NCBI GenBank assembly: GCA_949286465.1
Contig: CASECI010000052.1
Span: 1 to 35,080, forward strand
DNA length: 35,080 nucleotides
Source of the DNA: an uncultured Alphaproteobacteria bacterium
Lineage (GTDB): Bacteria > Pseudomonadota > Alphaproteobacteria > CAAHEQ01 > UBA3637
Reading direction: 5' to 3'
Shown: positions 20,077 through 28,652 of the stretch, piece after piece
Layout: each line of letters opens with the position of its first letter
How positions within the stretch are numbered: the first letter of the stretch is position 1
Program-made: the position numbers and the translations under genes
The notes under the pieces: generated by a model
What the model saw: the letters and a program-made list of their open reading frames with translations, nothing else
Told to the model about the DNA's origin: nothing
The model's database searches: none

Positions 20077-21450
20077 ATGTATAAACAAATTATTTCATCA
20101 CTTCTATGCTCCACCATTCTTATTACACCGGCATTTGCAGGCCTAAAAGAAGGGTTAGAATTCTTTGAACAAAAGAAATATGAGCAAGCTTTTGAAGAAT
20201 TCTCTTACCTAGCCGACGAAGGAGATAACATAGCTGCCTATCACCTTGGTTTAATGTATGAAGGTGGATTAGGGGTTCCACAAAGCAATCTTAAAGCTGC
20301 TGAATATTATTTAAAATCCTATCAAGCTGGTAATACAACAGCTGCATCAAAATTAGGTGTCTTACTCGTCAATGGAGAAGGAATTGAGCAAGATATTGAT
20401 AAAGGTATGGAGCTCTTAAAAATGGCTGCAAGAGCCGGAGAACAAGAAGCTCAATATCAGCTTGGAGAAATTTATGCAAAAGGAGAAGCCGTCGAAAAAG
20501 AATATGTCTATGCAGCTGGTTTCTACAAAATGTCGGCTTTACAAGGATATGCCCCTGCTCAATACAAATTAGGTTTATTATACCTCTATGGTCGTGGTAT
20601 TCCGCAAGATTATGCTTTAGCATTAAAATGGTTATCTCGTTCGGCAAATCAAGGCTATGTTGCAGCTCAACATGACTTAGCTGAGCTGAGAGCAAATGAC
20701 AAAATTTTATCAAATCCTGTAGAGGCTCATGCTTGGTATAACATTATTGCTGCTTATAATACTGACAAAATTGGAACTTGGGCGGCAGAACAACGCGATG
20801 CTATCGCAAAAAAGATTAAAGATCCTCAAAACTTAGAAATCGCCATGGAAACAGCTCGAAAGTGGCGCCCAATTCCTGCAAAAGATACTGTCCCTGAAAG
20901 TGAATTATCTGAACCGGCCGCAATCATTCCTGGCTTTAATGATGTTGATACTCTTCGGAAATTACAAGAAAAAAATATTACAATCTTATCCGATGGCTCT
21001 GCTTATGGGATTCGAACAGAAGAGTTGGAAAATGCCATTATTACAAGACAAACTGCTGGTATCGAAGCCAAAATCTCTGAACTTGGTCAAAATGGTCGTC
21101 CCGAAGCTTTTACCTTCTGGGCCAAGATTGTAGAAACAAGAATGCAAAATCCTAAGGGGGCTATTGCTTGGTACGAAAAAGGAGCTAATTATGGAGATCC
21201 TGAAGCTCAATACAAAATGGCTCAGCTCTATTGTGAAGGAAAAGATGTTCAACTAGACCCAACAACTTGTTATATGTGGCTACAAGTTGCTGCTAAAAAA
21301 GCTCAATCCCCTCTTAAAGAGATGGTTGATAATGTTATTAAATCTATTGAACCTCAATTAAAAGAAACTGAAAAAGAAGAAGGCTTGAAAAAAGCTCAAA
21401 ATTGGAAACCCGCTGAAGCTGTTAAGAAATCTGGCTTTAAGCTTTTCTAA
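20077..21450 (+). CDS. Secreted Sel1-like repeat protein
   Basis: A signal peptide ends near residue 21 (ITPAFA). Tandem Sel1-type helical repeats of about 36 residues follow, for example AAYHLGLMYEGGLGVPQ, AASKLGVLLVNGEGIEQ, AQYQLGEIYAKGEAVEK and AQYKLGLLYLYGRGIPQ. A spacer region (about 250-360) is followed by one or two more repeats (AQYKMAQLYCEGKDVQ). These repeats are protein-interaction scaffolds; the partner cannot be told. The protein is probably periplasmic. AAGGAATAAGAA precedes the ATG. A strong terminator closes the gene. Confidence 0.9.
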   Translation: MYKQIISSLLCSTILITPAFAGLKEGLEFFEQKKYEQAFEEFSYLADEGDNIAAYHLGLMYEGGLGVPQSNLKAAEYYLKSYQAGNTTAASKLGVLLVNGEGIEQDIDKGMELLKMAARAGEQEAQYQLGEIYAKGEAVEKEYVYAAGFYKMSALQGYAPAQYKLGLLYLYGRGIPQDYALALKWLSRSANQGYVAAQHDLAELRANDKILSNPVEAHAWYNIIAAYNTDKIGTWAAEQRDAIAKKIKDPQNLEIAMETARKWRPIPAKDTVPESELSEPAAIIPGFNDVDTLRKLQEKNITILSDGSAYGIRTEELENAIITRQTAGIEAKISELGQNGRPEAFTFWAKIVETRMQNPKGAIAWYEKGANYGDPEAQYKMAQLYCEGKDVQLDPTTCYMWLQVAAKKAQSPLKEMVDNVIKSIEPQLKETEKEEGLKKAQNWKPAEAVKKSGFKLF

Positions 21451-21456
21451 AAAGTA

Positions 21457-21491
21457 AAAAAAGTCCCTAGCTCTGCTCTAGGGACTTTTTT
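21457..21491. terminator. Strong bidirectional terminator
   Basis: AAAAAAGTCCCTAG (21457-21470) and CTAGGGACTTTTTT (21478-21491) form a perfect 14-base-pair stem with a 7-base loop. A/T runs on both sides let it end both the Sel1 gene and the minus-strand gene that stops at 21507. Confidence 0.92.
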
Positions 21492-21506
21492 AAAAACTAA
21501 ATTTCT

Positions 21507-21728
21507 TTAATCCTTTTTCAAAAATAAATTACAATGGCAATGCCCCATTTCCTCTATTTCCTTTTCATGTTCACCGCAAGGACAATATCCTCTTGTCATA
21601 TCACAAGGACATTTCCCTTCACAAACAGTCAAACACCGATTAATCACTTTATCTGCAAAAGGAGATAATTGGTACCCTTTAGCTTTTGCATATAACTCTA
21701 AAACATGTTTAAAATGTTCTTTATCCAT
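21507..21728 (-). CDS. Ferredoxin-thioredoxin-reductase-like small Fe-S protein
   Basis: This protein of 73 residues has eight Cys, including C40-P-C42, C49-P-C51 and C64-H-C66-NLFL. The CPC...CPC...CHC order and the CHCxLFL ending match the catalytic subunit of ferredoxin:thioredoxin reductase, where four Cys hold a 4Fe-4S cluster and two form the redox disulfide. By that pattern C40, C49, C51 and C64 would hold the cluster, and C42 and C66 would be redox active. The spacers differ from the plant enzyme (6 and 12 residues against 16 and 8). No variable subunit is nearby. A disulfide-reducing or electron-transfer role is inferred. It follows pgpA by 17 bases and has AAGGATAAAAA before its ATG. 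Confidence 0.7.
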   Translation of the reverse strand: MDKEHFKHVLELYAKAKGYQLSPFADKVINRCLTVCEGKCPCDMTRGYCPCGEHEKEIEEMGHCHCNLFLKKD

Positions 21729-21745
21729 TTTTTATCCTTTCTTAC

Positions 21746-22234
21746 TTAAATGATAAAAGCTATTTTTATAATAAAATATAAAATAACTCCGGCATACAAA
21801 CCCGCAATAACATCATCCAACATGACCCCATAGGCATTTTCAATTTTTTTATCAAAATAACAAGCTGGCCACACTTTGGTAATATCGAAGAAACGAAATA
21901 AAACAAACCCAAGCAAGTACGTTATCCATGTTGATGGTAAATAAGCTACAAATACAAAAGCAAGCAATTGCCCAACGACTTCATCTATAACGACTAAAGA
22001 AGGATCATGTTTTGTATATTTTAAAACTTCTTTCGTAGCAAAGTACCCTATCCAAAACAAGATAAAAGCACCTAAAAAGATTCCCCAAATTCCCATAAAT
22101 TCTTTCAACAAAAAGCAAACTGGCAATGCCGCAATGGATCCGACAGTACCAGAGGCAATTGGACTATATCCTGTACCGAACCAAGAAGCCAAAACAAATG
22201 CTAATTTCTTATATAAATTTTGCTGTAATAACAT
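21746..22234 (-). CDS. pgpA: Phosphatidylglycerophosphatase A
   Basis: This inner-membrane enzyme removes phosphate from phosphatidylglycerol phosphate to make phosphatidylglycerol. It has 162 residues with the family motifs GTGYSPIASGTVGS near 20-33 and VIDEVVGQLLA near 82-92, and about four membrane segments. AAGGGAAAAGAT precedes the ATG. It is the first gene of a two-gene unit with the Fe-S mini-protein. Confidence 0.93.
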   Translation of the reverse strand: MLLQQNLYKKLAFVLASWFGTGYSPIASGTVGSIAALPVCFLLKEFMGIWGIFLGAFILFWIGYFATKEVLKYTKHDPSLVVIDEVVGQLLAFVFVAYLPSTWITYLLGFVLFRFFDITKVWPACYFDKKIENAYGVMLDDVIAGLYAGVILYFIIKIAFII

Positions 22235-22255
22235 ATCTTTTCCCTTAAGGCTTCG

Positions 22256-22284
22256 AGTATAAATAATTTCATTTTTTTTGACAA
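22256..22284 (-). promoter_or_regulatory. Promoter of pgpA
   Basis: On the minus strand, TTGTCA (22279-22284), a 17-base spacer and TATACT (22256-22261) match the sigma-70 consensus at 5 of 6 positions in each box. The predicted start gives a short leader of about 15 bases. Confidence 0.55.
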
Positions 22285-22363
22285 GAGTTCTTTTTCTTAA
22301 TCCCTTTTACATTTTTCTTGTCTTTATAACCTAAAAGCGTATTCTTATACAAAGAGAAAAAAA

Positions 22364-22825
22364 ATGAACATACATTTATTTGCTATTGGAAAAATGAAAA
22401 AAGGAAGTCCCGAATTCGATATTATGTCGGACTATATTAAACAATGCAAATGGCCTATTAAAGTTCGAGAATTCGAAGAGAAAAAAACGCTATCTATCGA
22501 AGAACTAAAAAAAGCAGAAAGTAATTTACTGTTAAAAAATATTCCCGAAAAGGCGTTTATCATTGCTATGGACGAAAAAGGAAAAGAAATGACCTCCCGG
22601 GAATTTTGTAGCTTTTTAACTGACATTCAAAATCAAGGCTTTTCAGATATTGTTTTTCTTATTGGAGGAGCGAATGGGCACACTGATTTTCTTCGACAAA
22701 AAGCACATTTTATTCTTTCCATGGGGAAAATGACAATGCCTCATATGTTAGCAAGAACAGTTCTCACAGAACAAATTTTCAGAGCATGTTGTATTGCTCA
22801 TCATCACCCTTATCATCGAGATTAA
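22364..22825 (+). CDS. rlmH: 23S rRNA pseudouridine-1915 N3-methyltransferase RlmH
   Basis: RlmH methylates pseudouridine 1915 in helix 69 of 23S rRNA, using S-adenosylmethionine. It is a small SPOUT-family enzyme of 153 residues, the usual size. The knotted SAM-binding part shows FLIGGANGH, SMGKMTMPHMLARTVLTEQI and the C-terminal HHPYHRD. Only a weak ribosome site (GAG) precedes the ATG. It is convergent with the suf operon across a 14-base gap. The common partner rsfS is not in view next to it. Confidence 0.93.
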   Translation: MNIHLFAIGKMKKGSPEFDIMSDYIKQCKWPIKVREFEEKKTLSIEELKKAESNLLLKNIPEKAFIIAMDEKGKEMTSREFCSFLTDIQNQGFSDIVFLIGGANGHTDFLRQKAHFILSMGKMTMPHMLARTVLTEQIFRACCIAHHHPYHRD

Positions 22826-22839
22826 GCTTTTAACAGAAT

Positions 22840-23208
22840 TTATTCTATACCCAAAACAAGTTTAAGCTCTTCACTTAGCCTATCTAAAGTCCAAGGCGGG
22901 TCCCAAACTAGAGAAACATCAACTATCCCAACATTTTCTAGTTGTGAGACCGCCATAGCAACCATACCTGGCATTTCTCCTGCAATTGGACAAGTCGGAG
23001 CAGTTAAAGTCATTCGGATAAAAACATTTCCATTTGAATGGATATCAATATCGTAAATTAAACCTAAGCTCCATACATCCAACATCAGTTCTGGGTCTTG
23101 AACGGTTTTCAATGCCTCAATGACTTCTTCCTTTGTCGCAATAGAGTGGCCTTGTGGCAAAGGCTCTCCTAAACAAGCATGGAAATCTGTTGAATTTTCT
23201 TCTGTCAT
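22840..23208 (-). CDS. SUF-system DUF59/MIP18 protein (SufT-like)
   Basis: This 122-residue protein has a MIP18/DUF59 domain (about 25-105) with VQDPELMLDVWSLGLIY and the typical TAPTCPIAGEMPG, containing the family Cys. Such proteins assist Fe-S cluster maturation or transfer; the last place in a suf operon is a usual spot. It overlaps sufS by 4 bases (ATGA), which suggests translational coupling. The operon ends here. Confidence 0.85.
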   Translation of the reverse strand: MTEENSTDFHACLGEPLPQGHSIATKEEVIEALKTVQDPELMLDVWSLGLIYDIDIHSNGNVFIRMTLTAPTCPIAGEMPGMVAMAVSQLENVGIVDVSLVWDPPWTLDRLSEELKLVLGIE

Positions 23209-24404
23209 AACGATAATAACTCCTGTGCTTTTTTAAGCCCTTTAACAAATGTCTTTATATCGTCTTCATCACTATAAAGACCTAAAGAAACACGAATACT
23301 GCCACTTACACCAAATCGTTCATGAATAGGTTGTGCACAATGATGCCCAACACGAACAGCTATTCCCTGTTGATCTAAAAGCATTGCCACATCTTGAGGA
23401 TGTAATGTACCAATATTAAAGCAAATAAGACTTTCCTTATAATCTAATTTCCCAAGCGGATGAAAGTTAGGTATTTGTTCGAGTTCTTCCGTTAACAATC
23501 CCATTAATTTTTTTTCATACGCTTCTATTTTTCCTATACCTATCTTTGAAACATAATTGATAGCCGCATGAAGTCCTATTGCTTCTATAATAGAAGGTGT
23601 TCCTGCCTCAAATCGTGCGGGAGAATCTGCATAAACATTTTTATCAAGATGGACTGATTTTACCATATCTCCACCACCTTGTAAGGGCAGCAGCTCATTC
23701 ATTATTTCCCATCTTGCATAAAGAGCTCCTATCCCCGTTGGACCATAAATTTTATGACCGGAAAAAGCATACCAATCACATCCAATTTCATTCACATCAA
23801 CAACCTTATGAACGATTCCCTGGCAGCCATCAATTAAAACCTTAGCACCAACCTCATGCCCTAAACGCGTTATCTCTTTTATAGGGAAAAGCGTTCCTAG
23901 AACATTTGACATATGTGTCATAGCAACTAATTTCGTTTTATGGGTTAACGCTTTTTTATAAGCCTCTATATCTAATAGACCATCGTCTGTTACATCAACA
24001 AACTTTAAGACGACTCCTTTTTCGTCTCGTAATAATTGCCAAGGTATCATATTAGAATGATGCTCTGCTATTGATAGAACAATTTCATCGCCTTCTTTTA
24101 ATGTACGGCCATATGTTCCTGCAACTAAATTAATAGCATCTGTCGCGCCTCGTGTAAAAATAATATCCTTTGGTCTAGCATGGAGAAAATCAGCCACACT
24201 TTGTCGAGCCTGTTCAAAATCGTTTGTTGCAACTTCTGATAAATAATAAGCCCCTCTATGAACATTCGCATATTCTTTAATCGCCATATGATACATCGCA
24301 TCTAAGACAACTTTCGGCTTTTGGGCAGATGCTGCACTATCTAGAAAAACAAGCTCCTTTCCATAAATTTTTTCATTAAATATTGGAAAATCTTCTTTAA
24401 GCAT
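23205..24404 (-). CDS. sufS: Cysteine desulfurase SufS
   Basis: This PLP enzyme takes sulfur from cysteine and supplies it to the SUF scaffold. It has 399 residues, normal length. AEHHSN carries the PLP-stacking His, K218 in SGHKIYGPTG is the PLP lysine, and C356 in RVGHHCAQP is the persulfide Cys of the SufS type. The partner sufE is not in this operon. It overlaps sufD by 8 bases. Confidence 0.95.
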   Translation of the reverse strand: MLKEDFPIFNEKIYGKELVFLDSAASAQKPKVVLDAMYHMAIKEYANVHRGAYYLSEVATNDFEQARQSVADFLHARPKDIIFTRGATDAINLVAGTYGRTLKEGDEIVLSIAEHHSNMIPWQLLRDEKGVVLKFVDVTDDGLLDIEAYKKALTHKTKLVAMTHMSNVLGTLFPIKEITRLGHEVGAKVLIDGCQGIVHKVVDVNEIGCDWYAFSGHKIYGPTGIGALYARWEIMNELLPLQGGGDMVKSVHLDKNVYADSPARFEAGTPSIIEAIGLHAAINYVSKIGIGKIEAYEKKLMGLLTEELEQIPNFHPLGKLDYKESLICFNIGTLHPQDVAMLLDQQGIAVRVGHHCAQPIHERFGVSGSIRVSLGLYSDEDDIKTFVKGLKKAQELLSL

Positions 24405-25014
24405 GTTTCACCATCCAATCTAAAATATGATGCTCAAATGCTTCTGGAAGTAAATCCGACAAAAAGCCTTGAATTAACATCTTTTGAGCATCTTTCAATT
24501 CGATTCCTCTTGATTGCAGATAAAATAACTGCATTTCATCTAAAGCTCCGATGGCAGAACCGTGAGAACATTTAACATCATCCGCATAAATTTCTAATTC
24601 TGGTGTACATGTTACTTTTGCCGAATCTGACAATAATATTGCCTGATGATTTTGGCTCCCTTCACATTTCTGGCTATCATATGGAATATGTATCACTCCG
24701 TAATAGTTTGTTTGCCCATCTTCAACCAAAACACCTTTTACTATTTGAGATGAATACGTCTCGGGAACATCATGATAGACATGACAAGTAATTTGGTTAT
24801 TTAAATTTTTCGAAGACAGATAAACAATCTTTAAATCACAACGAGCCTCTTTCCCTTTCAGACGAACAGTTATATCTAAATTTTCTCCTTGTTGAAGAAA
24901 AACGCCCTCATAATGAGCCTTTTCAGGAACTTCTATCTCATAATGACCTGACGCATCTATCGTATCTTCATGAAGAACTTGAGCTGGCAATAAAACCTTA
25001 TTTGTAATCCGCAT
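24397..25014 (-). CDS. sufD: Short SufD, Fe-S cluster assembly protein
   Basis: SufD joins SufB and SufC in the SufBC2D scaffold. The C-terminal half is clear: TPELEIYADDVKCSHGSAIGALDE with H151 (the conserved His at the SufB-SufD interface) and C149, then FYLQSRGI and a helical end. But the protein is only 205 residues, about half the usual 400-450, and the N-terminal helical domain and much of the beta-helix are missing. The frame is clean, with compact overlaps on both sides (17 bases with sufC, 8 with sufS), so this looks like a true short form rather than sequence error. Function in the complex is probable but not certain. Confidence 0.85.
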   Translation of the reverse strand: MRITNKVLLPAQVLHEDTIDASGHYEIEVPEKAHYEGVFLQQGENLDITVRLKGKEARCDLKIVYLSSKNLNNQITCHVYHDVPETYSSQIVKGVLVEDGQTNYYGVIHIPYDSQKCEGSQNHQAILLSDSAKVTCTPELEIYADDVKCSHGSAIGALDEMQLFYLQSRGIELKDAQKMLIQGFLSDLLPEAFEHHILDWMVKHA

Positions 25015-25741
25015 AGCCTTTTTCTTCCAATTTCAAAGCTAAAGATTTATCCCCTGTATCAACAATTCGTCCATCTACCATAATATGAATAACATCTGGG
25101 ACAATATAATCTAAAAGTCGTTGATAATGGGTTATAAGTAAAAATGAACGATGAGGCTCTCTCATAATACTGACGCCTTGTCCAACTATTCGTAACGCAT
25201 CAATATCTAGTCCAGAATCCATCTCATCTAAAATACAGAAATCTGGTTCTAAAAAACCCATTTGTAAGGTCTCTAAGCGCTTTTTCTCACCCCCAGAAAA
25301 ACCAACATTGACGGGTCTTTTTAACATATCATCACTTATACCGAGCGCCTGAGCTCTCACTTTTAACCGCTTAATGAATTGTACTGCATCTAAAGGCTTT
25401 TCATGTAAATATTTCTTCTTACTTTCAAGAGCTTGCTTTAAAAAAGAAGCATAAGAAACACCAGGTATTTCAACAGGATATTGAAAACCTAAAAAGATTC
25501 CTTCATTTGCTCTTTCATCTGTACGTAATTCAAGTAAATTTTTACCTTTAAACCAAATTTCCCCTTCTGTTATTTCATAGGCAGGATTTCCGGCTATAAC
25601 ATTTGAAAGCGTACTCTTTCCTGAACCATTAGGTCCCATAATAGCATGAACGGTGCCTGGTTCTATTGTTAAAGTCAACCCTTTTAATATTTCTTTATCC
25701 CCAACTCGGGCATGTAAATTTTTTATTTCCAACAAAGACAT
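24998..25741 (-). CDS. sufC: Fe-S assembly ATPase SufC
   Basis: SufC is the ABC-type ATPase that drives structural change in the SufBCD scaffold. It has 247 residues. Walker A is GPNGSGKS (36-43), the signature is GFSGGEKKR and Walker B is FCILDEMDSGLD, with the switch His in LLITHYQRLL. The start is separated by one base from the MazG-like stop; the end overlaps sufD by 17 bases. Confidence 0.96.
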   Translation of the reverse strand: MSLLEIKNLHARVGDKEILKGLTLTIEPGTVHAIMGPNGSGKSTLSNVIAGNPAYEITEGEIWFKGKNLLELRTDERANEGIFLGFQYPVEIPGVSYASFLKQALESKKKYLHEKPLDAVQFIKRLKVRAQALGISDDMLKRPVNVGFSGGEKKRLETLQMGFLEPDFCILDEMDSGLDIDALRIVGQGVSIMREPHRSFLLITHYQRLLDYIVPDVIHIMVDGRIVDTGDKSLALKLEEKGYADYK

Positions 25742-25742
25742 T

Positions 25743-26015
25743 TTAACCTTCTAATCGCTTCTCTATTTTTTGTAATTTTTTCGGAACGTGTAACGCTACG
25801 GCATCTTCTATATTAAAGATATATTTAAGTTGTGTCAGCATAATTTCAACATCTGCTGTTTCATCGATAATCTCATTAAGATTATCTTTACCTCTATTCA
25901 TATACTTTAAAATCTCTTTTTGAAGCTCACTCATCTCTTCCAATAGCATCAAAAGCTGAGAATCTCTTCCCCAGGTATCTACTGCTTTTTGTAAAAGTTC
26001 CTTATCTATTTGCAT
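25743..26015 (-). CDS. MazG-like nucleotide pyrophosphohydrolase domain protein
   Basis: This protein of 90 residues is one MazG-like domain. The metal-binding pattern E-E-x2-E (E26, E27, E30) and E-x2-D (E52, D55) on two helices is intact, as in all-alpha NTP pyrophosphatases that hydrolyse (d)NTPs or modified nucleotides. Its ATG overlaps the sufB stop codon by one base (TAATG), and sufC follows after one base, so it is plainly co-translated with the suf genes. This family is not a known SUF component. The substrate is unknown; housekeeping removal of damaged nucleotides is one possibility. Confidence 0.75.
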   Translation of the reverse strand: MQIDKELLQKAVDTWGRDSQLLMLLEEMSELQKEILKYMNRGKDNLNEIIDETADVEIMLTQLKYIFNIEDAVALHVPKKLQKIEKRLEG

Positions 26016-27454
26016 TAACCAACACTTCCTTCCAGACTAATTCCTATTAATCTTCCTGCTTCTATTGCAAATTCCATCGGCAATTGTTGCATCACCTCTT
26101 TACAAAAACCATTCACAATCAAAGATACAGCTTCTTCCGGATTTAAACCTCTTTGTTCACAATAAAATAATTGCTCATCACTAATTTTAGAGGTTGTCGC
26201 TTCATGTTCAATTTGAGCACTCTTATTCGCACTTTCCATAACAGGAACTGTATGAGCGCCACATTTATTCCCTATCAGCAAGCTATCGCACCTTGAAAAA
26301 TTACGCCCACCTTCAGCATTTTTACCCATTTTCACAAGCCCACGATATGTTTGATTAGAATGCCCAGCTGAAATCCCTTTCGATACAATTGTTGAACGTG
26401 TATTTTTCCCAATATGTATCATTTTCGTACCTGTATCTGCTTGCTGATAATTATTCGTCAATGCTACAGAATAGAACTCACCAATACTATTATCTCCCAA
26501 CAAAACACATGACGGATATTTCCAGGTAATCGCAGAACCTGTCTCAACCTGCGTCCAAGATAACTTAGCATTCGAATGGCAAATTCCACGTTTTGTCACT
26601 AAATTATAAATACCTCCAATACCATTCTTATCTCCAGGATACCAGTTTTGTACAGTCGAGTATTTCACTTCTGCATTATCTAAAACAACTATTTCAACAA
26701 CAGCTGCATGTAGTTGATTCTCATCACGTTGCGGAGCAGTACATCCTTCTAAATAGCTTACATACGATTCTTCCTCAGCCACAATGAGAGTCCGCTCAAA
26801 CTGGCCGGAGTTTCGTGCATTAATACGGAAATAACTAGAAAGTTCCATCGGACATTTAACACCCTTCGGAATGAAAACAAAAGAACCATCCGAAAAAACA
26901 GCACTATTTAAACACGCAAAAAAATTATCCGTATAAGGAACAACAGAACCTAAATATTTTTTTACAAGGTCTGGATGATTCTTTATGGCTTCCGATATAG
27001 AGCAAAAAATAATCCCCTGCTCCGCTAAACGTGCTTTATATGTCGTCGCAACAGAAACACTATCGAATACAGCATCTACAGCAACCACCCCTGCCAACGC
27101 TTTTTGTTCATTCAATGGAATGCCTAACTTTTCATAGGTTTTCAGAATTTCTGGATCAACTTCTTCTAAACTCTTAGGTCCCATCTTCTTTTTAGGCGCC
27201 GTATAGTAATAAAGATCTTGGTAATCTATTGGGTCATATTGTATCTTTCCCCAATGAGGCTCCTTCATTGTTAACCAATGTCTATATGCCTTTAATCGAA
27301 ATTCAAGCAACCAATCCGGTTCTTTTTTCTTTTCCGATATAAAACAAATAACCTCTTCACTTAAACCTTTAGGAGAAGTTTCCGTTTCAATACTTGTTTC
27401 AAATCCATACTTATAAGATGCGTCTACTAAATCTTCTATTTCTTTTTGTGCCAT
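26015..27454 (-). CDS. sufB: Fe-S cluster scaffold protein SufB
   Basis: SufB holds the nascent Fe-S cluster in the SUF scaffold. It has 479 residues, normal length. Recognisable stretches are [35 protein letters not shown] and the end [15 protein letters not shown], which carries the Cys near the SufD interface. It is the first gene of the operon. GAGG stands 8 bases before the ATG. A TTGACA box at 27503-27508 (minus strand) lies upstream but without a good -10 at the right spacing, which could mean activator control; no IscR- or Fur-like regulator gene is present here. Confidence 0.96.
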   Translation of the reverse strand: MAQKEIEDLVDASYKYGFETSIETETSPKGLSEEVICFISEKKKEPDWLLEFRLKAYRHWLTMKEPHWGKIQYDPIDYQDLYYYTAPKKKMGPKSLEEVDPEILKTYEKLGIPLNEQKALAGVVAVDAVFDSVSVATTYKARLAEQGIIFCSISEAIKNHPDLVKKYLGSVVPYTDNFFACLNSAVFSDGSFVFIPKGVKCPMELSSYFRINARNSGQFERTLIVAEEESYVSYLEGCTAPQRDENQLHAAVVEIVVLDNAEVKYSTVQNWYPGDKNGIGGIYNLVTKRGICHSNAKLSWTQVETGSAITWKYPSCVLLGDNSIGEFYSVALTNNYQQADTGTKMIHIGKNTRSTIVSKGISAGHSNQTYRGLVKMGKNAEGGRNFSRCDSLLIGNKCGAHTVPVMESANKSAQIEHEATTSKISDEQLFYCEQRGLNPEEAVSLIVNGFCKEVMQQLPMEFAIEAGRLIGISLEGSVG

Positions 27455-27524
27455 TCCAAGCCTCTTTTTATTGCTCTCAACCTTGCACTAAAAAAGAAAA
27501 AATGTCAATATTTACCGATTTTGG

Positions 27525-27553
27525 TTGCAGATTATTTTTTTATCTATTAATCT
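27525..27553 (+). promoter_or_regulatory. Possible promoter of the PAS-GGDEF operon
   Basis: TTGCAG, a 17-base spacer and TAATCT (27548-27553) stand about 37 bases before the start codon. The match is moderate (4 of 6 in each box), and other AT-rich -10 choices are possible. Confidence 0.35.
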
Positions 27554-27589
27554 TTTATTATATTATGTGAAAGTTAAAGGGGTTTTATC

Positions 27590-28636
27590 ATGTCATCAAC
27601 TTGTTTGGAACCATGGGTTCTCGCAACCATTTTTGCAACAGCAACTTGTTTCCTTATTTTCTTATATGTCCAACTACGTATACGACATAATCGTATTTGT
27701 TTAAATTTAAAAAGTGCTAGCGAATCTTTTGCTGCTCAATCTAAAGAACTGGAAGAACTCAAAAAAAACAAAAATGACATTTCCGATGCTATCTCTGTCG
27801 AAAATGCACGAAGTATCATCGTCGCATTCGATCAAAAAGGAATCATCACTTATATCAATGATTATGCCGAGGAATTTTTCGGTTATACAAAAGAAGAGCT
27901 CCTTAATCATGAAATCATGGGAACTATCGTTCCTGTCCCGACTCGTAAAGATCCTAATCAACCAACATTAATTGAAAAGATTTTACTCAATCCTCAACTC
28001 TATGTAGATATAGAAACTAAAAATATAAAGAAAAATGGAGATGCTGTTTGGATTTCTTGGACAAATAGAGTCGTTTATGATGAAAACAATAAACCAATAG
28101 AAGTTCGCTCTGTTGGTTTCGATATTACAAAACGAAAACAATTAGAAGAAAAACTAAAATATCTAACATCAATCGATCCTTTAACAGGGGTTCTTAACCG
28201 TGCCGCCTTCTTAGAAGTAGGAAATCGCGAACTAAAACGAGCTATTCGTTATGATAGAGCTATTTCTTTATTGGTTTTAAAACTTGACCATTTTCGGGTT
28301 CTCGGTCAAGAATTCGGCTATAGCTTCGGAGATGAAGCCTTACAAAAAACTGTTCAAATTTGTAAAAATTCTATTCGCGATTCTGACTATTTAGGACGTA
28401 TCGGAGATGTTGAATTTGCTATCTTACTTCCCGAAACGCCTTTAGATAATGTCAAATTCTTAGAAGAAAGACTCCGCTTAAAAATCCAAGAACAAAATTT
28501 AAAAACTGAAATCGGTAATGCTTTTATTACGACAGCGTTTGGAACTGCAGGTCGTATTGATGAAAAAGATTCTATCGACGCTATGCTTGTTAGAGCAAAT
28601 CAATCATTAAAAGAAAATGCACAAAAAGAAAAATAG
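27590..28636 (+). CDS. Membrane-anchored PAS-GGDEF protein with degenerate GGDEF site
   Basis: One membrane segment (about 9-28) is followed by a short coiled coil (about 40-66), a PAS sensor domain (about 70-180, ending FDITKRKQLEE) and a GGDEF domain (about 190-345, with DPLTGVLNR at 196-204). GGDEF domains make cyclic di-GMP, but the active-site GG(D/E)EF reads GDVEF (272-276): the second Gly and the first acidic residue are replaced. Catalysis is therefore doubtful; such domains often bind GTP or act as regulators. AAAGGGG upstream is a strong ribosome site. The aldose epimerase gene follows 16 bases later, hinting at a link with sugar metabolism. Confidence 0.88.
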   Translation: MSSTCLEPWVLATIFATATCFLIFLYVQLRIRHNRICLNLKSASESFAAQSKELEELKKNKNDISDAISVENARSIIVAFDQKGIITYINDYAEEFFGYTKEELLNHEIMGTIVPVPTRKDPNQPTLIEKILLNPQLYVDIETKNIKKNGDAVWISWTNRVVYDENNKPIEVRSVGFDITKRKQLEEKLKYLTSIDPLTGVLNRAAFLEVGNRELKRAIRYDRAISLLVLKLDHFRVLGQEFGYSFGDEALQKTVQICKNSIRDSDYLGRIGDVEFAILLPETPLDNVKFLEERLRLKIQEQNLKTEIGNAFITTAFGTAGRIDEKDSIDAMLVRANQSLKENAQKEK

Positions 28637-28652
28637 GAAGGAATTCTTATAA

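Noticed and set aside
27480-27508. TTGACA-based promoter for sufB
   Set aside because: The -35 box is perfect, but the sequence at 17 bases distance (CAAGGT) is not an acceptable -10, so it was not listed as a feature.
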